From a bacterium (GTDB lineage: Bacteria > Bacteroidota > Rhodothermia > Balneolales > M1805), in assembly GCA_006226965.1 (NCBI GenBank), contig SBGQ01000043.1, positions 1 through 64,000 on the forward strand: a DNA stretch of 64,000 nt. The letters run 5' to 3'. A model generated the notes under the pieces. It had not been told where the DNA came from, ran no database searches, and saw only the letters and a program-made list of their open reading frames with translations. Positions 9,539 through 20,082 of the stretch are shown in pieces; positions within the stretch are counted from its first letter, which is position 1; every line of letters begins with the position of its first letter. Made by a program: the position numbers and the translations under genes.

Positions 9539-11980
9539 TTACTTGATTAAAGTCATCGTTTTTGTGAACACAAATTCACCACTTTGTAATTGATAAAAAT
9601 ACGTTCCGCTGGATAATCGACTCGCATCAAAAGAAATGGAATGTTCGCCGGCCATCATCGTCTGATTGTTAATTAAACTTGCGACACGTTGTCCCAACAC
9701 GTTATATACATGTAAACTTATAGTCGCTGGTTTTGCCAATGTAAACGGAATAACAGTATTGGGATTGAATGGATTTGGGTAATTATTCCCAAGTAAAAAC
9801 CCATTTATTTCAGCCTCATTATTTTCGATTGCCAACGTAGTTTGATCTTTATAAATCGCAATTCCGCTGCCTTTATCAGTTGCGTTCATGGCAACAATCA
9901 GTTCATCCTGTTTTAGAATAAAATCATGAATCAGATAGGTTCCCAAATCGTTTGGAATTATTCTTGTAATTCGTTGGCCGTTAAAATGCCCCAATGCATT
10001 AAACGGATTTCCGGCTAATGCCGTGATATACATTCCTGAATCTGATGGCGTTAAGTTAAAAACTTGACCATTCAAGCCTTCAACTGCTCTTTTCCAATCT
10101 TGTCCGTCCCATTTTCCGACAAAGAAGTTCTGTACACCGTTAGAAGTTCTAAAACCTGAGCCATAGCCGTGACCTACATACAAGGTATCCTGAAATCTCA
10201 AAACGGAGTTGGTTAATCCATTCATCCCTGTTCCGATATTATTCCACGTTTCACCATTATAATAAGCCAAATTATCACTGTTTTCATTGCCATTAAAATT
10301 TTGAAAGAAACCGGCAATAAATAAACGGTAATTGGTAAATCCTCCATCATCAAAAGGCTCAACAAAAATATCGTTTATACGATCGTTCTGTTGTAAAGTA
10401 GTTGAGTGGGATATGGTACGAATCTGATTGTTTCTGTAATAGGCTAACAACTCTGCATCTGTATCTCCAATTTTTCTGAAATCACCGGCTACATACATTC
10501 TATCATTCACGATTTCAATATCACTAACCGCACGATCCGGATTTTCGCCAAACGGTTTGCTCCAATTTGTTCCGTCGAATGCAGCCAGATAATGAATAGT
10601 ATCTGTTGCTGTAATCAGATTAGTGAACGCTCCGGCTACGTAAATTTTACTACCGTCACTTACTACTTTCTTTATTTCAGAAACTTCGATATCGGTATTT
10701 GCAATAGCAACCCAGCCTGCTGAAGTTCTTCTAGCAAAACCTTTTATCTGTTTTGAAATATCGGAATACACAAATCTTCCGAAAGCATATAATTCATCAT
10801 TAAACTCAATTATTCGGTACACATCTCCCAAAAAACCATCCGTAGAATAATTTCCTCTTAAACTACTCCAAGTATTTGTTTCACCGTTAAACACTAAAAT
10901 GGGACCGGAAATATTCTTATCAAAATCCATGTAATTGTAAGCCGGGATGTACACTTTTTTACCACTTACATAAACTCTTGCAAATGTTTCAGAAAAATCT
11001 GCACCTGTTAGAATGTTATCGCTCAGGCCATTTTCCTGTGAAAGGAATTTCACCGTGTAATTATTCGATAAGACTAGGCTATCACCAATCGCCGCTAGAT
11101 ATGTTGCACTTTGATTCGGGTTAACAATGGAACCGTTCGACTCAAATCCGCTGATTACTCCGTTTTCATATTTTGCTAATGACGAGTTTACAACAACTCC
11201 GCCGGATTGATATAAAGATTGCATTCCGGAGATATACAGAACCGGAGCTTCAAGATTATTATCATCTGAAGGAACAACACGAATCATATGAAATATTTGT
11301 CCGCTATAGTCTACATAAAAAGGCTCCGTAAAACCAACGCCGTCCCATTTTGCAGCGCCTCGCAGTGTTACTACTCCGTCTCCGCTTGCTGTAAATCCGC
11401 CGCCAAAAAACAAGTTTGATGACGAACCTGTTACCGTATAAACCTGATTGTTAAATCCCGATCCGATTTTTGAATAGTTATTAAAATCATATACCGTGTG
11501 ATAACGAATATCGGTATTTAAGACTTGAATATCGCCGAATAAGTGAATGCGTTGCCCGTCATAATGCATTCCATACAAATAACCATTTACTCTGGTACTT
11601 TTGTCTTCTTCGTTTTTTCCATTACGGTTTTTCCAAACGCCATCATAATACGAAGCTAAACCATTGGAGTGATAGATAAATAATGTATCACCCACAAATA
11701 GCATATCCGAGAAATAAGAAAAGGAGCCGACTACAAAATTGTCATCTAGTGAAACCCAGTTGTTTTCTACTTTTTTGGCAATCATGGCACGTTCACCATT
11801 CACAAAAAGGTATCCGCCAATGAATAATTCACCGTTTTTCTCTACCATTTTGCCTACGGAACCGGATAATCCGCCCACTTTTATATCATTTTGCCATGCT
11901 CCGTTTTGTACGGTCTGGGCTGATAATTGGGAAAATCCCATACACACTAAGCATACAAGTAATAGTACTGTCTTTTGCAT
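9539..11980 (-). CDS. secreted protein with T9SS type A C-terminal sorting domain
   Basis: Signal peptide; repeated 'laid-eye/propeller' strands; C-terminus NYPNPFNPNTVIPFTLAKPATISLHVYNVLGQRVASL...SGTYFYQLQSGEFVFTKTMTLIK. Confidence 0.85.
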   Translation of the reverse strand: MQKTVLLLVCLVCMGFSQLSAQTVQNGAWQNDIKVGGLSGSVGKMVEKNGELFIGGYLFVNGERAMIAKKVENNWVSLDDNFVVGSFSYFSDMLFVGDTLFIYHSNGLASYYDGVWKNRNGKNEEDKSTRVNGYLYGMHYDGQRIHLFGDIQVLNTDIRYHTVYDFNNYSKIGSGFNNQVYTVTGSSSNLFFGGGFTASGDGVVTLRGAAKWDGVGFTEPFYVDYSGQIFHMIRVVPSDDNNLEAPVLYISGMQSLYQSGGVVVNSSLAKYENGVISGFESNGSIVNPNQSATYLAAIGDSLVLSNNYTVKFLSQENGLSDNILTGADFSETFARVYVSGKKVYIPAYNYMDFDKNISGPILVFNGETNTWSSLRGNYSTDGFLGDVYRIIEFNDELYAFGRFVYSDISKQIKGFARRTSAGWVAIANTDIEVSEIKKVVSDGSKIYVAGAFTNLITATDTIHYLAAFDGTNWSKPFGENPDRAVSDIEIVNDRMYVAGDFRKIGDTDAELLAYYRNNQIRTISHSTTLQQNDRINDIFVEPFDDGGFTNYRLFIAGFFQNFNGNENSDNLAYYNGETWNNIGTGMNGLTNSVLRFQDTLYVGHGYGSGFRTSNGVQNFFVGKWDGQDWKRAVEGLNGQVFNLTPSDSGMYITALAGNPFNALGHFNGQRITRIIPNDLGTYLIHDFILKQDELIVAMNATDKGSGIAIYKDQTTLAIENNEAEINGFLLGNNYPNPFNPNTVIPFTLAKPATISLHVYNVLGQRVASLINNQTMMAGEHSISFDASRLSSGTYFYQLQSGEFVFTKTMTLIK

Positions 11981-12241
11981 AAAGTTGAGTTAGTTAAACA
12001 TTATTAGATGCAAACTTAACTTTGTGCGTAAACCGGAAACAGACTCAGTTTATGAAACCCCTATTTTGAGTTTATGAAAATTGCTTTCACTTGATGAAAA
12101 CGGTGTACCTAGCGAACTTTTCTCGAAAAACTCTTTGTTGATGTAAAAAAATAGTTTGTGGTGTCAGATTTTGCGGGGACATCAATTAAAATCTATAAAA
12201 CCGACAAAAATCATACATAAATCACACCTGATTTTAGAAAA

Positions 12242-13015
12242 CTAACCCAGTTGAATCGATTCCATGCGCTCAATTACTTCATCTCGGCTTGTCGGGGAAA
12301 TATGAATCTGTGCGCCGTCGTCCATTATTAAATAACCGCCGTCTTTTCTGAGCAACTGTTTCACATAATGCAGATTTGCAATATAAGAGCGATGTGGACG
12401 TACGAAATGTGACAAACGAAGAAGTTTTTCAAATTCTTTTAAATTCTTACTCACCAATAACTTACTACCATTTGAAAGTATAAATTCCGAATAGGCGCCG
12501 CTGGCTTTTATATAAATTATCTCGTTGGTATTTATAAAAAGTAAACCATCTGAAACGGGAACAGCAATGCGTAAAAAAGGCGCATCTTCTTTTAAATTGA
12601 TTTTCAGCGATTCGAGTTGAGCCTGATTTTCAGTAATTGATTTCCGATTTATTTTTGCAACGGCGCGTTCTAATTCATCGATTTGAATCGGTTTTAACAA
12701 ATAATCGACTGCGGAAAGTCGGAACGCATCAACCGCATATTGGGAATAAGCTGTCGTAAAAATGATATCAAAACTGATTTCATCTGCATTAAAGAAATCG
12801 AGTAATTGAAGTCCGGTTAAACCCGGCATTTCAATATCTAAAAAAACAACTTGGGGTTTTTCTTTATTGATAAGACGAACCGCGCCGGATAAATCCTCTG
12901 CTTCCCCGGAAATCTGAACTTGCGGGCAATATTCTTCGAGCATCGCTTTTAAGATGGAACGTGCTTTGGATTCATCATCCACTAAAATGGCTCGAATGGA
13001 TTCCTGTTCAGACAT
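12242..13015 (-). CDS. LytTR-family response regulator
   Basis: REC domain (VVFLDIEMPGLTGLQLLD, K at LLKPIQ) plus LytTR domain (IIYIKASGAYSEFILSNGSKLLVSKNLKEFE...FVRPHRSYIANL). Confidence 0.93.
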   Translation of the reverse strand: MSEQESIRAILVDDESKARSILKAMLEEYCPQVQISGEAEDLSGAVRLINKEKPQVVFLDIEMPGLTGLQLLDFFNADEISFDIIFTTAYSQYAVDAFRLSAVDYLLKPIQIDELERAVAKINRKSITENQAQLESLKINLKEDAPFLRIAVPVSDGLLFINTNEIIYIKASGAYSEFILSNGSKLLVSKNLKEFEKLLRLSHFVRPHRSYIANLHYVKQLLRKDGGYLIMDDGAQIHISPTSRDEVIERMESIQLG

Positions 13016-16000
13016 AAAAATTAGAGTTCAAATTAGGTAAGCGAAGATAAACAATCGTACCCAAAGCCTGTTCCTGCGAATCTTTTTTATCCACAAATTC
13101 TACCGAAATGGCATTGCCGTACAAACTTTTAAGCAATTCGAACCTACGTTGATTGGCTTTACCTGAAAACGAAGAATATTTCCGTAGTTGTTGCATCTGC
13201 AATGTGGCTTCTCTCCCTCGTCCGTTATCCTCAATCTTGAATACAACCATTTGTTCGGCATCTATCGAAACAGAAACCTGTAATTCACCTAGTTTTTTCA
13301 TCCCCATAAAACCATGCTTTATTGAGTTTTCCAAATAAGGCTGAACAAACATCGGCGGAATAAAAACGGATTCAGCTTCCAGATTTTCCTCCGTTACTAT
13401 GTTAAAATTGAATCCGTCATCCAATCTCATTTTTTCGAGTTCGAGGTAAATTTCAAGCGTTTCTAGTTCTTCTTTTAAGCTGATTTTTTCCTGAGCACTA
13501 TGTTGCATCACCAAACGCATTAAATCGGCGAATTTGCCCAAAAATCGGTTACTGGCACGTTTATCATTGGCAAAAATAAAATGCTGAATTGAGTTTAAGG
13601 CATTATAAATAAAATGCGGATTCATCTGTGATTGAAGCGCTGTTAAACGGGAAATCTTTAACTGATCTTCCATATACGTTTTCAGGCGCTGCTCTTCAAA
13701 AGCGGCTTGCTGTTGCTGAATTCTGTACCGGAATATTAAAACAATAACGAACAAACTCAGACCAAGCGCTATTGTGATAAACCACCAACTCAACCAAAAT
13801 GGCTGTGCAATTTCAATCGGAATCTGAATCTGATTTTTTGATGATTCTCCGTTTTTATTCACACTTTTTGCTTCAAATTGATACGAACCGGGATTTAAAT
13901 CCAAAAACGAAACGGTCTCTTTGGGGCGATTTACTTCAATCCAATCCTCGCTTAATCCTATCATTCTGTACGCGAGTTTTAACCCTGAACCGCTTGCAAA
14001 CGAAACACCCGAAAACGTGATTTGTACTTTGTTCGAATCATAAGGCAAATCGAATTCTCGTTGCGTTTTTCGATTTCCGGAAACCCATATTTGATTCAAA
14101 TACACCGTTGGTTCAGCAATTTTTTTGTTGATGAAGGATTTACTCATTCGTTGTAATCCGTTAAACGAGGCCATGAGCAGTTCATCACCTAAATCAGCTA
14201 AACCGGTGAGTTCGTTGGAAATGAGTCCGTCTGTTTTACTCGTATAAATCCATTCTTGCGGTTTAAAAACATGTACATCATCCTGAAAATCTTGATTTCC
14301 CCAAAATTGTAATCCTTCGTTTGTACCAATCCAAACCCCGTTTTCATCCGCTTCCATCGAACGAATGGAGTTTCCTTTTATCACCGTATTGGCTTCTCCA
14401 AAGGCAATAACCCGATTGTTGTGAATTACAAAAACATCACCTGAAATGCCTCCAACCCAAACATTATCTTGCTTATCAAGTAAAATCCGAAACGGGTAAA
14501 AGGAAGTTTGAGTAATCGGATGTTTTATCTCTTCAATTCCCTTATCTGAAAAATGAACTAATCCGCTTCTTCCTCCCAACCAAAATTGTTTCCCTTTTTC
14601 ATCAACAAGAGTAACTATTTGATTACCTGCTAAGATATTGGCTCTGTAAGGTGAACCTTCCCGCTGCACCGTTTTTTTAAGTAGTTCTGTAATCCAGTTT
14701 TCTTTTTCTTTTGATAAACTCTCGAGGTATGCACCGCCTGACTCCGCCGACAAAAACGTTGCTTCATCAACCCAACTGATTGATTTTATGGCTCTTGGCT
14801 TCGGACGTTTTATGTTAATTTCCGGATTTGTCAGGTTTATAAGCGAGTTATTGCTCAAGGCTAAAATGGTTTTATCGAACGGGCTTGAGCTGATGTATTG
14901 AATGGGAAAATTGGATGTAAATATTGGCTTTTTGAGTTGCTTATCTGCTCGATTAAATGGAATTACGGAACCCAATCGTGTACCAATCCAAACGGTTTCA
15001 TCATTTTTAACCAGTGTACTGATTTTGTCATCGCTCAGCGGACTATTGCTTTGTAAATATGAAATCGTTTCAAATGAGGGAATAAGTAAAACGCCATCGG
15101 ACAAGGTTGAAACCCAAAATCTGCCGTCTCTATCTTGTGCTACACTCGAGCAATTATAATTTTCCAGCGCCGGAAAGGCATTTTTCAGCGGTTTTAATTG
15201 ATTATCGAGCACATAAATTCCTTGTTCAGTTAAAAACCAAAGCAAATTTCCACGTTTTTTTACTGTGTTGATATTCCCTTTAATAACACTTAGTAATTTA
15301 CTTAGCTCCTCATGTTTTTTTAATTCGGTAAACGGTTTCGTCTGGAAATACACTTCTTTTTTCTGATTGCTTACCACATATAAAACTTCGTTCATTACAA
15401 ATGAAGTTGTTCGATATAATTGTTCCGGGTTTATTTTCAGCAAATTATAGGGTGGAAAACCCGGCTTATATTGTTGAATCCCAAATCGCTGATTGGACAA
15501 AATGAGTCCAAATTGTTCATCATCAGTTAAAAAACTACCTGAGAATTCGGTGAACACCCGTTCAAACCTCATTTCACTGATGTTGTATTTAATTTCTGCT
15601 TTCCAAACGCCGTTTTTTCCGACCGCATACAACCACTTCGTATCATAAATCGCAAAAAACGCATAGGAAGTTGCAATTGAATCGGAATACGCTTCTAAAA
15701 TGCGAACGGAATCTACATCAGCACAGACAATTTGCCCGACAAAATTATGTGCCCAAATTCGTCCGAAACTATCTTTTGTTAACAATGAATACGAGGAACC
15801 ACGCTGCCCTTTAAAAGAAATGGTTTCAAAACCTTGCCCGTTGTAACGCGATAAACCAAATGCCGTTCCTGCCCACAAATAGCCTTGTTCATCAATTTCA
15901 ACGCTGTATACTTCCCGTGATGGAAGCCCGTCATCATCATGAAAAACGATGTGTGTTAAATCCTGCGCTTTCAGTTGAAAGACATAACAAAGGGTCATCA

Positions 16001-16043
16001 CTACGATGAAAAGGTTTCTGAATCCGTTGAGTTTCGAAACCAT
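13008..16043 (-). CDS. regulator-propeller sensor histidine kinase, LytS/YehU type
   Basis: Repeated propeller strands, Y_Y_Y-like domain, TM, His kinase motif LQSQMNPHFIYNALNSIQHFI, HATPase; 8-nt overlap with the response regulator. Confidence 0.93.
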   Translation of the reverse strand: MVSKLNGFRNLFIVVMTLCYVFQLKAQDLTHIVFHDDDGLPSREVYSVEIDEQGYLWAGTAFGLSRYNGQGFETISFKGQRGSSYSLLTKDSFGRIWAHNFVGQIVCADVDSVRILEAYSDSIATSYAFFAIYDTKWLYAVGKNGVWKAEIKYNISEMRFERVFTEFSGSFLTDDEQFGLILSNQRFGIQQYKPGFPPYNLLKINPEQLYRTTSFVMNEVLYVVSNQKKEVYFQTKPFTELKKHEELSKLLSVIKGNINTVKKRGNLLWFLTEQGIYVLDNQLKPLKNAFPALENYNCSSVAQDRDGRFWVSTLSDGVLLIPSFETISYLQSNSPLSDDKISTLVKNDETVWIGTRLGSVIPFNRADKQLKKPIFTSNFPIQYISSSPFDKTILALSNNSLINLTNPEINIKRPKPRAIKSISWVDEATFLSAESGGAYLESLSKEKENWITELLKKTVQREGSPYRANILAGNQIVTLVDEKGKQFWLGGRSGLVHFSDKGIEEIKHPITQTSFYPFRILLDKQDNVWVGGISGDVFVIHNNRVIAFGEANTVIKGNSIRSMEADENGVWIGTNEGLQFWGNQDFQDDVHVFKPQEWIYTSKTDGLISNELTGLADLGDELLMASFNGLQRMSKSFINKKIAEPTVYLNQIWVSGNRKTQREFDLPYDSNKVQITFSGVSFASGSGLKLAYRMIGLSEDWIEVNRPKETVSFLDLNPGSYQFEAKSVNKNGESSKNQIQIPIEIAQPFWLSWWFITIALGLSLFVIVLIFRYRIQQQQAAFEEQRLKTYMEDQLKISRLTALQSQMNPHFIYNALNSIQHFIFANDKRASNRFLGKFADLMRLVMQHSAQEKISLKEELETLEIYLELEKMRLDDGFNFNIVTEENLEAESVFIPPMFVQPYLENSIKHGFMGMKKLGELQVSVSIDAEQMVVFKIEDNGRGREATLQMQQLRKYSSFSGKANQRRFELLKSLYGNAISVEFVDKKDSQEQALGTIVYLRLPNLNSNFYV

Positions 16044-16051
16044 ACGAATGT

Positions 16052-16975
16052 TTATTGGGCTATTCTTCTTCGGCGATTCAAATACGCCAAAAGAGAGCGA
16101 TCAAACGGTTCCTGCGTGTCTATTTCGAAGAAATCTATTTGATATTCGCTGCACGCTTTTTTGAATTGATGAACGTGTTCACGCATTTTTTCTTTATACG
16201 TCTCACGCAATTGAACCGGCATTACATCCATTCTCGCACCGGTTTCCATATCCGTTAAAACAAACTTTTTATCAGGCAAATCGAGCTCGCGTTCCACTCT
16301 TTTTTCATGAACATTTAATAAAACGATGTCATGTTTTTTGTGGCGCAGGTGTTTTAATGACTCAACCAAAGCTGAATTTTGTTTGATGTTCTCAAACAAA
16401 TCGGTGATGATAATGAGCATAGACCGTTTTTCGATTCGTTCAGCTAATTCGTGCAAAACATCAGCCGAGGCGGTTTTACGTTTCTCAGGATTCTTTTTAT
16501 CAGGCGGAGTTAAATGCTGGCTCAAACTGGAATACAACAAGCGCAAATGTGCTTGCGAGGTTCTGGGCGGAATAAATTCACGAATGGATTCATCAAATGT
16601 GATGAGTCCGGTTGCATCACGCTGGCGATTCATTAAATGGATTAACGAAGCCGCCAAGTGAGTTCCATAACGAAGCTTATCCCAATCGGCGTAGTATTTA
16701 AAGTGCATCGAAGAGCTGATATCCAACAAAACATAACAACGCAAATTGGTTTCTTCTTCGAATTGCTTCACATAAAAACGCTCACTTTTCCCATACACTT
16801 TCCAGTCAACATGGCGCAATTCGTCTCCGGCGTTGTATGGTCGATGCTCAGCAAATTCCACACTGAAGCCGTAGTACGGACTTTTGTGAATCCCTGTAAT
16901 GAAACCTTCAACGATATGTCGGGCTTTCATTTCCAGCGGTGCAAGTTGCGTAATTATTTCCGGGCTGATTATCAT
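16052..16975 (-). CDS. DUF58 domain (vWA-like) protein
   Basis: EFAEHRPYNAGDELRHVDWKVYGKSERFYVKQFEEETNLRCYVLLDISSSM. Confidence 0.9.
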   Translation of the reverse strand: MIISPEIITQLAPLEMKARHIVEGFITGIHKSPYYGFSVEFAEHRPYNAGDELRHVDWKVYGKSERFYVKQFEEETNLRCYVLLDISSSMHFKYYADWDKLRYGTHLAASLIHLMNRQRDATGLITFDESIREFIPPRTSQAHLRLLYSSLSQHLTPPDKKNPEKRKTASADVLHELAERIEKRSMLIIITDLFENIKQNSALVESLKHLRHKKHDIVLLNVHEKRVERELDLPDKKFVLTDMETGARMDVMPVQLRETYKEKMREHVHQFKKACSEYQIDFFEIDTQEPFDRSLLAYLNRRRRIAQ

Positions 16976-17428
16976 GCTATAACATACTAAGATTGCTGCT
17001 TGTTGATGAACTCGTTTTTCAACTTTTTGGACAGGCTTTTTTGAAAAGGTGAAAAAGTGAAAAGGTGTAGAGGTTTTAGGTTTCAGGTTTCAGGAGTTTT
17101 GAAATATGGGTGATATTTAAATTTTAATCGAAATAATTCGGTGTTCAACGAATAGTAGAGCAATAGTTTGTTGATTTCTGTGATTCTTAAATGGTTAGGA
17201 ATTCGGTGTTCGAGACTAACTTAAATCCAAGTCAACTTCTCTAAAACTCTCTTCTGTTCTCGTTCAGTGAAATACTTAAATTCAAAAACATACGAGGGCT
17301 TTTTTACTCCTTTTTCCTATAAGTGCATAGGTTTAAATCGTCATTTCATGGTACTACGTGTCACTGCGTATCACCTGCTATGTCCTCGGATGAGGAAATC
17401 TCGTTTAATTTTCGACTTGTTTAACGCT

Positions 17429-17535
17429 TATGGATTCTGCGAAAACCCAATCGACATGAGACTCCCGTATGCACGGGAGTGACAACTTTTTCCTTTCCAA
17501 ATCATTTTATCATTTCATCGCTACATCGTTACATC
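17429..17535. repeat. interspersed REP-like repeat, copy 2 (GGATTCTG...CTCCCGTATGCACGGGAGTGACAACTTTTTCCTTTCCAAATCATT)
   Basis: Palindromic CTCCCGT-AT-GCACGGGAG core with flanks similar to 3563..3659. Confidence 0.7.
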
Positions 17536-17597
17536 GTGTACTTATTGTATCTTTTGGCACAATTGGAGATTAATTTTAGCATTGCAAACCGAGGTAT

Positions 17598-18494
17598 ATG
17601 TCACACATTTATACAAAAGCAGACCAAATCGATTTTACATTGGATGAGATCTCATCCATGCCGCTCCCAACCGGACTTTTAATGGTTGAGCCGACATTTT
17701 TTAGCATTGATTATGTAATTAACCCACACATGGAAGGCAATATTGGCAATGTTGATAAAGCCAAAGCACTAACTGAGTGGGAAACCATCAAAAAACATTA
17801 CGAATCGTTTGGGTTGAATGTACATCCGATTGCGGGTCAACCCGGTTTACCTGATATGGTTTTTTGTGCCAACCAAAGTTTTCCCTGTTTGAGTCCATCA
17901 GGTAAAAAAGAAGTATTGATGAGCATCATGCACTCTCCCATGCGCAAGCAGGAAGTCAGCTTTATTGAAGACTGGTATCAAAAAAACGCGTATGAAGTTC
18001 ATCATTTAGATGCATCTCAGGTTACTGATTTCGAAGGTATGGGCGATGCGATTTGGATTAACGGAAAACGAATTTTATTTGGCGGTTACGGGTACCGTTC
18101 ATCACTTTCGGCTTATGATGTTATTCGTGAAAAGTTCGACATTCCCGTTGTTGCATTCGAATTAGTGACTCCAAAATTTTATCACCTCGATACCTGTTTT
18201 TGTTCATTAAATGAAGATTCTGTGCTTATCTATCCGCCCGCTTTTAAACCGGAGGGTGTGGAAATCATCAAAAAATTATTCAAACATGTAATTGAAGCCA
18301 CCGAATTCGAAGCCGAAGAACTCTTTGCCTGTAACGCAACCTGCCCCGATGGGAAAAATGTTGTCATTCAACGCGGTTGCAAGGAAGTAAATAAGCAATT
18401 AAGCGATTTAGGGTTTGTAGTTCATGAAGTGGAAACCGAAGAATTCCTGAAAAGCGGCGGTTCTGTTTTTTGTATGAAAATGATGGTTTGGTAA
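17598..18494 (+). CDS. amidinotransferase/dimethylarginine dimethylaminohydrolase-like protein
   Basis: PDMVFCANQSFP, FEGMGDAIWI, FYHLDTCFCSL, C-terminal SGGSVFCMKMMV catalytic Cys. Confidence 0.85.
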   Translation: MSHIYTKADQIDFTLDEISSMPLPTGLLMVEPTFFSIDYVINPHMEGNIGNVDKAKALTEWETIKKHYESFGLNVHPIAGQPGLPDMVFCANQSFPCLSPSGKKEVLMSIMHSPMRKQEVSFIEDWYQKNAYEVHHLDASQVTDFEGMGDAIWINGKRILFGGYGYRSSLSAYDVIREKFDIPVVAFELVTPKFYHLDTCFCSLNEDSVLIYPPAFKPEGVEIIKKLFKHVIEATEFEAEELFACNATCPDGKNVVIQRGCKEVNKQLSDLGFVVHEVETEEFLKSGGSVFCMKMMVW

Positions 18495-18562
18495 GGTGTC
18501 AGGTGGAAAAATTGTTTCGTTTTAAATCAGTACCGCAAATTTAATTCAGGCTTTTAACAACC

Positions 18563-19252
18563 ATGCACATTCATGCTTTTTATCATGCTTCTTTTGAAGG
18601 ACTCGGTTCTATAAGAGAATGGATGGATGAATCCGGTTTTACAATAACCGAAACACATTGGTATCAACCTGAGCCAAACTTGCCCGACATTCGAGAACTC
18701 GACGTCTTAATCGTTATGGGCGGGCCAATGGGAATTTATGATGAAACTGAATTCCCTTGGCTTATTCATGAAAAAAAGCTGATTAAAGAAGCCATTTCAC
18801 TACACAAAAAAGTACTTGGAATTTGCCTTGGTTCTCAATTATTGGCTGATGCATTCGGTGCACGTGTTTATCCGCATACACAGAAAGAAATTGGTTGGTT
18901 TCCGGTTCAACGCTATACATCTTCACACCCTTTAGCTGCGCATTTACCAGTTGAACAAACCGTATTTCATTGGCATGGCGATACCTTCGATTTACCTGAA
19001 CACGCAGACTTATTGGCTTCGAGCTCGGCTTGCAAACATCAGGCATTTGCAATCGGAGATTCTGTTTTAGGCTTACAGTTTCATCTCGAAGTGGAGTCTA
19101 ACGATGTCCAAAAAATGGTAAAACACGGTGAACACGAATTGACAAAGGCGCCATTTATACAATCAAAAGAGGTTATTCTAAGCGAAAATCAATACTTTGA
19201 AACAAACGAATCTCTTTTGCATCAACTTCTAAACGCATGGCTAAGCCTCTGA
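18563..19252 (+). CDS. class I glutamine amidotransferase (GMP synthase GATase-like)
   Basis: DVLIVMGGPMGIYDE, VLGICLGSQLLADAFGARV, VFHWHGDTF, GLQFHLEV. Confidence 0.92.
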   Translation: MHIHAFYHASFEGLGSIREWMDESGFTITETHWYQPEPNLPDIRELDVLIVMGGPMGIYDETEFPWLIHEKKLIKEAISLHKKVLGICLGSQLLADAFGARVYPHTQKEIGWFPVQRYTSSHPLAAHLPVEQTVFHWHGDTFDLPEHADLLASSSACKHQAFAIGDSVLGLQFHLEVESNDVQKMVKHGEHELTKAPFIQSKEVILSENQYFETNESLLHQLLNAWLSL

Positions 19253-20031
19253 AATTAGGATTTCTTCTTTTCGGACTTTTTGTTCTTACGTACTGCCGCC
19301 CCGCTGATATTGATATCTATTTGCTGATTGGTCAATCTAACATGGCAGGACGCGGTCTTGTGGAAGCTCAAGACACTGTTCCGTTTCCGAGAGTATTCAG
19401 CCTTACAAAAGAAAACACATGGAGATTAGCAACCGATCCCATTCATTTTGATAAGTCCGTTGCCGGAGTCGGTTTGGGCAGAACATTCGGAATCGAAATG
19501 GCTAAACATAAACCATCATCGAGCATTTATTTGGTTCCGTGTGCTGTTGGAGGGTCGTCAATTTCCCAATGGCAACCGGGTGCTTATCACGAACAAACCC
19601 GTTCTTATCCTTGGGATGATACCGAAAAACGTTTGAGATTTGCGCTACAAACCGGAACCTTAAAAGGTATTTTATGGCTACAAGGCGAAAGTGATTCAAA
19701 TCCTGAAAAATCTGATACTTACGGAGATGCGTTCAAAGAATTAATACATCGCATTTTCGAAATTAATGGCGGAGTTGAAGTCCCGGTGTTGGCGGGAGAA
19801 CTTGGCCCATTTTTTCAAATCAAAAATAAAAATCAGTATTCTGATTTTCGAGAAGTACCGGCACACCATGTAATACAACAAACCCAACAAGCGCTAAATA
19901 CATTCAAACAATCAGCTTTTATTTTGTCTCAAGGATTGCATCACATCGGTGACAGCACTCATTTTGATGCGGCTTCACAACGTATTTTGGGCAGAAAATT
20001 TGCCCGAGCAATGATTGGTTTATCTAAATAA
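19237..20031 (+). CDS. SGNH-type sialate O-acetylesterase-like (SASA domain) protein
   Basis: IYLLIGQSNMAGRG, VPCAVGGSSISQW, ILWLQGESDS, THFDAASQRILGRKFA; overlaps the upstream GATase by 16 nt. Confidence 0.85.
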   Translation: MAKPLKLGFLLFGLFVLTYCRPADIDIYLLIGQSNMAGRGLVEAQDTVPFPRVFSLTKENTWRLATDPIHFDKSVAGVGLGRTFGIEMAKHKPSSSIYLVPCAVGGSSISQWQPGAYHEQTRSYPWDDTEKRLRFALQTGTLKGILWLQGESDSNPEKSDTYGDAFKELIHRIFEINGGVEVPVLAGELGPFFQIKNKNQYSDFREVPAHHVIQQTQQALNTFKQSAFILSQGLHHIGDSTHFDAASQRILGRKFARAMIGLSK

Positions 20032-20066
20032 AAAAGGCTGACACCCAATGGATATCAGCCTTATAA
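20032..20066. terminator. Rho-independent terminator between convergent genes
   Basis: AAAAAGGCTGA...TCAGCCTTATAAAA hairpin. Confidence 0.65.
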
Positions 20067-20082
20067 AAAACACGTTACCGAT

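Noticed and set aside
16326-16990. Antisense ORFs 16326..16661 and 16658..16990 (+)
   Set aside because: Fully antisense to the well-supported DUF58 gene; Cys/His/Phe-rich composition typical of shadow ORFs.
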